In this document: positions 5,185 to 7,157 of the stretch, piece after piece
Position numbering within the stretch: the first letter of the stretch is position 1
How the letters are laid out: every line of letters begins with the position of its first letter
Assembly: GCA_012512545.1 (NCBI GenBank)
Contig: JAAZDZ010000043.1
Location: forward strand, 1-7,157
Direction: 5' to 3'
Length of the DNA: 7,157 nucleotides
Source of the DNA: Alcaligenaceae bacterium
GTDB taxonomy: Bacteria; Pseudomonadota; Gammaproteobacteria; Burkholderiales; Burkholderiaceae_B
Made by a program: the position numbers and the translations under genes
Notes under the pieces: generated by a model
Databases searched by the model: none
Told to the model about the DNA's origin: nothing
Seen by the model: the letters and a program-made list of their open reading frames with translations, nothing else

Positions 5185-6600
5185 ATGGCCAGCAAAAGCA
5201 CATCCATCCCTTCACATGACCACCGGAAAACCCTTCATCATTATTGGAATTCGGCCACGTTCCGGCTCACCCTGAATTACGGCCTGCTGACCATACTCAC
5301 CACGTTGATATTGCTGTTATTCATTTATATCCAAGTGGTGGATGCCCTGCGCAGCCAGCTTGCGAATCAGATCACGCATGCCCAGCAGCGGCTGGCCGCC
5401 ATGCTTGATGCCGGAGACATGCCCGCCGTCATCAATGCCATCGAGCTGGCCATTGCCGACGAACTCGATGGCGGGGACGACCTTTACCTTTTGACCGACC
5501 GCGACGGGTTCCAGCTCGCAGGCAACATTGACGCGCTGCAATCCTATTCTGGCTTTGGAGGTTTGTTCGAAATGAATGTGCTGCTGGGAGAACGGCAGAT
5601 CCGCGGACACTTCAAGCGCCAGATATTGCCCGACGGCCACACACTGCTGATTGGCCACGAAGTCGGCAAGACAGATCGTGTCACAAGCATGATATTGCGC
5701 GCCATAGGGCTGACCGTCGTCCTGGCCTGCATTCTGGTTGTGATGGGAGCCTGCATCTTTCATCGCGAATTCGAACGGCGCATCAACCCCCTGCGCGCCA
5801 TCACCCGGCAGATCGGCGCGGGCAAGCTGTCACTGCGCATGCCGCATACCCAGGGCGCCAACGAATTCAGCCGCCTCACGCACGAAATCAACGCCATGCT
5901 GGACCGGATCGAACAGTTGATGAAAGGCGTGCGCCATGTTTCAGACACCATTGCCCACGATCTGCGCACTCCTCTGATGCGCATGCAGGGCCGCCTGCGC
6001 TCGGTTCAGCACACCAGTGCCAGTAAAGAAGAACTGACAGATGCCGTGGAGCATGCCATTGAGGAAATCAGCAGGCTGAACACCTTGTTGGGAAAACTGC
6101 TGCAAATCTCAGAACTGGAAGCCGGGGTGTCACGCAAGACGTTTGTCACCTGTCGCCTCGACCTCATCGTTGCCGACATCATTGATCTCTATAGCGCTCT
6201 GGCAGAGGAAAAAGGGTTGAACCTGACATTTCACAAGTCACAGCCTACGTCGGTGCATGGCGCCCCTGAACTGCTGGCCAACGCATGTGCCAACTTGGTG
6301 GACAATGCCATCAAGCACGCCGGCAACTGCGTGGACATCAGCCTTGGCCCCACGCCTGAAGGTGTTCTTTTGTCTATCAGAGACGATGGCCCGGGCCTGC
6401 CTGAAGCCAGCTTGGAACGACTTGGAGAGCGATTCTACCGCCCCAATCCGGGCGAGGAAGGCCTGGGGCTAGGCTTGGCAAGCGTGAAAGCCATGGTTTC
6501 ATTGCACGGCGGAACTTTGTATTTCAGCAACCGGGCCGACGGAAGCTCAGGCCTGGAGGCCCGTGTCTCCCTGCCATCGCCCCCACCCCGCGTTTCTTGA
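5185..6600 (+). CDS. Membrane sensor histidine kinase
   Basis: A 471-residue kinase, cognate partner of the upstream regulator. After a basic N-terminus, a membrane helix (about 31-53), a periplasmic sensor region of roughly 115 residues (54-168) and a second helix (169-192) lead to a HAMP domain (about 193-246, 'INPLRAITRQIGAGKLSLRMP'). The dimerisation/phospho-acceptor domain has H258 in 'IAHDLRTPL'. ATPase boxes follow: N-box 'NLVDNAIKHA' (370-379), G1 'DDGPGLP' (400-406), F-box 'ERFYRP' (415-420), G2 'GLGLGLASVKAM' (426-437). All catalytic motifs are intact. The 'HVSDTIAHDLRTPL' H-box flank belongs to a kinase group seen beside many regulators, and differs from the 'ADAAHELRTPL' style of TctE. 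No Shine-Dalgarno is visible before the ATG, so translation probably depends on coupling with the regulator gene 12 nt upstream. The signal is unknown. Confidence 0.94.
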   Translation: MASKSTSIPSHDHRKTLHHYWNSATFRLTLNYGLLTILTTLILLLFIYIQVVDALRSQLANQITHAQQRLAAMLDAGDMPAVINAIELAIADELDGGDDLYLLTDRDGFQLAGNIDALQSYSGFGGLFEMNVLLGERQIRGHFKRQILPDGHTLLIGHEVGKTDRVTSMILRAIGLTVVLACILVVMGACIFHREFERRINPLRAITRQIGAGKLSLRMPHTQGANEFSRLTHEINAMLDRIEQLMKGVRHVSDTIAHDLRTPLMRMQGRLRSVQHTSASKEELTDAVEHAIEEISRLNTLLGKLLQISELEAGVSRKTFVTCRLDLIVADIIDLYSALAEEKGLNLTFHKSQPTSVHGAPELLANACANLVDNAIKHAGNCVDISLGPTPEGVLLSIRDDGPGLPEASLERLGERFYRPNPGEEGLGLGLASVKAMVSLHGGTLYFSNRADGSSGLEARVSLPSPPPRVS

Positions 6601-6658
6601 GGCGTATTGCTTCAGACTCGGGCCTTATTGCGTTCAGACATTCATTTCATTCCGGCAT

Positions 6659-7157
6659 TCATGCGGATTCCTCCGCAACAGGTTCTCGGCGCTTGCGAAC
6701 TGCCAGCCACTTACCCAGCCCAATTACCAATGCCGCGCCGGCGACCTCAACGGCCAGCTTGAGCATCGTATCCGGTGGCCCCAGCCGTTCCACCACGAAG
6801 ACATCGGTAATCAGCATGCCCCCGGCAATCCAGCCCAGCAAGCCGCCGCCGAAGGTCACGACCAAGGGGAAGCGGTCGATCAGCTTCAGTACCAGCGTGC
6901 TGCCCCAAACAATTATGGGCACGCTCAAGCACAGGCCGAATATGACGTAATAAAGTTGATGGTCAGTGTGAGCATTCTGGGCTGCCCCGGCAATGGCGAT
7001 GACGTTGTCCAGACTCATGGCGAAATCCGCCACAATGATGGTGCGGACCGCCGAAATAATGGAGGTGCCACCTTTAACATTGCCATGCTCGTCTTCATCG
7101 GGCGCCAGCAGCTTGATGCCGATCCAGACCAGCAACAGCGCACCCACCATCTTGAGA
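6659..7157 (-). CDS. TerC/YjbE-family integral membrane protein (5' truncated by window edge)
   Basis: The frame stays open through the right edge (the codons before the ATG at 7150 read Leu-Lys and continue the family pattern 'LK.VG..LL.WI.IKLL'), so the N-terminal one or two helices are outside the window. Visible are the diagnostic 'VADFAMSLDNVIAIAGAA' segment, whose acidic residues are thought to bind metal, and about four further hydrophobic spans with 'VTFGGGLLGWIAGGMLI'. The C-terminus is short and basic, then acidic ('RKRREPVAEESA'). TerC/YjbE proteins are membrane metal-ion exporters or tellurite-resistance-linked proteins; manganese export is best documented for relatives. It converges on the kinase gene with 58 nt between stops, which hold no convincing terminator. 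Confidence 0.88.
   Translation of the reverse strand, partial: LKMVGALLLVWIGIKLLAPDEDEHGNVKGGTSIISAVRTIIVADFAMSLDNVIAIAGAAQNAHTDHQLYYVIFGLCLSVPIIVWGSTLVLKLIDRFPLVVTFGGGLLGWIAGGMLITDVFVVERLGPPDTMLKLAVEVAGAALVIGLGKWLAVRKRREPVAEESA

Overview
The window looks like chromosomal DNA of a GC-rich proteobacterium. A betaproteobacterium of the Burkholderiales (Alcaligenaceae-like) is the best guess, because TctA/TctB tripartite tricarboxylate transporters are expanded there and the small membrane protein and sensor kinase have the flavour of that group. This is inference from protein style; no database search was possible. No tRNA, rRNA, IS element, CRISPR array or phage gene was seen.

Layout. Positions 1-412 (+) hold the C-terminal part of a membrane-bound metal-dependent hydrolase of the YbcI/YdjM type. 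Positions 498-707 (+) hold a small ORF of unknown function. It meets tail to tail, one base apart, a 115-residue membrane protein on the minus strand (709-1056). Positions 1158-1573 form a self-contained minus-strand unit: a strong sigma70-type promoter, a CopZ-like heavy-metal-associated (HMA) protein with an altered metal site, and a hairpin terminator. Positions 1663-4257 (-) are a transporter cluster transcribed tctB1 - tctA - tctB2: two divergent TctB paralogues flank one TctA, and no TctC binding protein is present. Across a 222-bp intergenic region, 4480-6600 (+) encodes an OmpR-type response regulator and its sensor kinase. Positions 6659-7157 (-) hold the C-terminal part of a TerC/YjbE-type membrane protein, cut by the window edge.

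How it fits together. TctA and TctB form the membrane part of a secondary transporter for carboxylates, which normally needs a periplasmic TctC supplied here from elsewhere. The divergent two-component system is the natural candidate regulator. The most striking observation is non-coding. The same 29-bp motif (two GTAATG half-sites 11 bp apart, read on the minus strand, plus an upstream CATT arm) lies upstream of both tctB genes. In both places it is followed after exactly 21 nt by a good -10 hexamer, while the sequence between has diverged. This reads as a matched pair of activator-dependent promoters, probably bound by the neighbouring response regulator. The second copy is embedded in the last codons of tctA, so the operator doubles as the TctA C-terminus and stop codon.

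No gene-free stretch exceeds 300 bases. The gaps (413-497, 1057-1231, 1487-1662, 2131-2238, 4258-4479, 6601-6658) are described in the entries where they hold anything.
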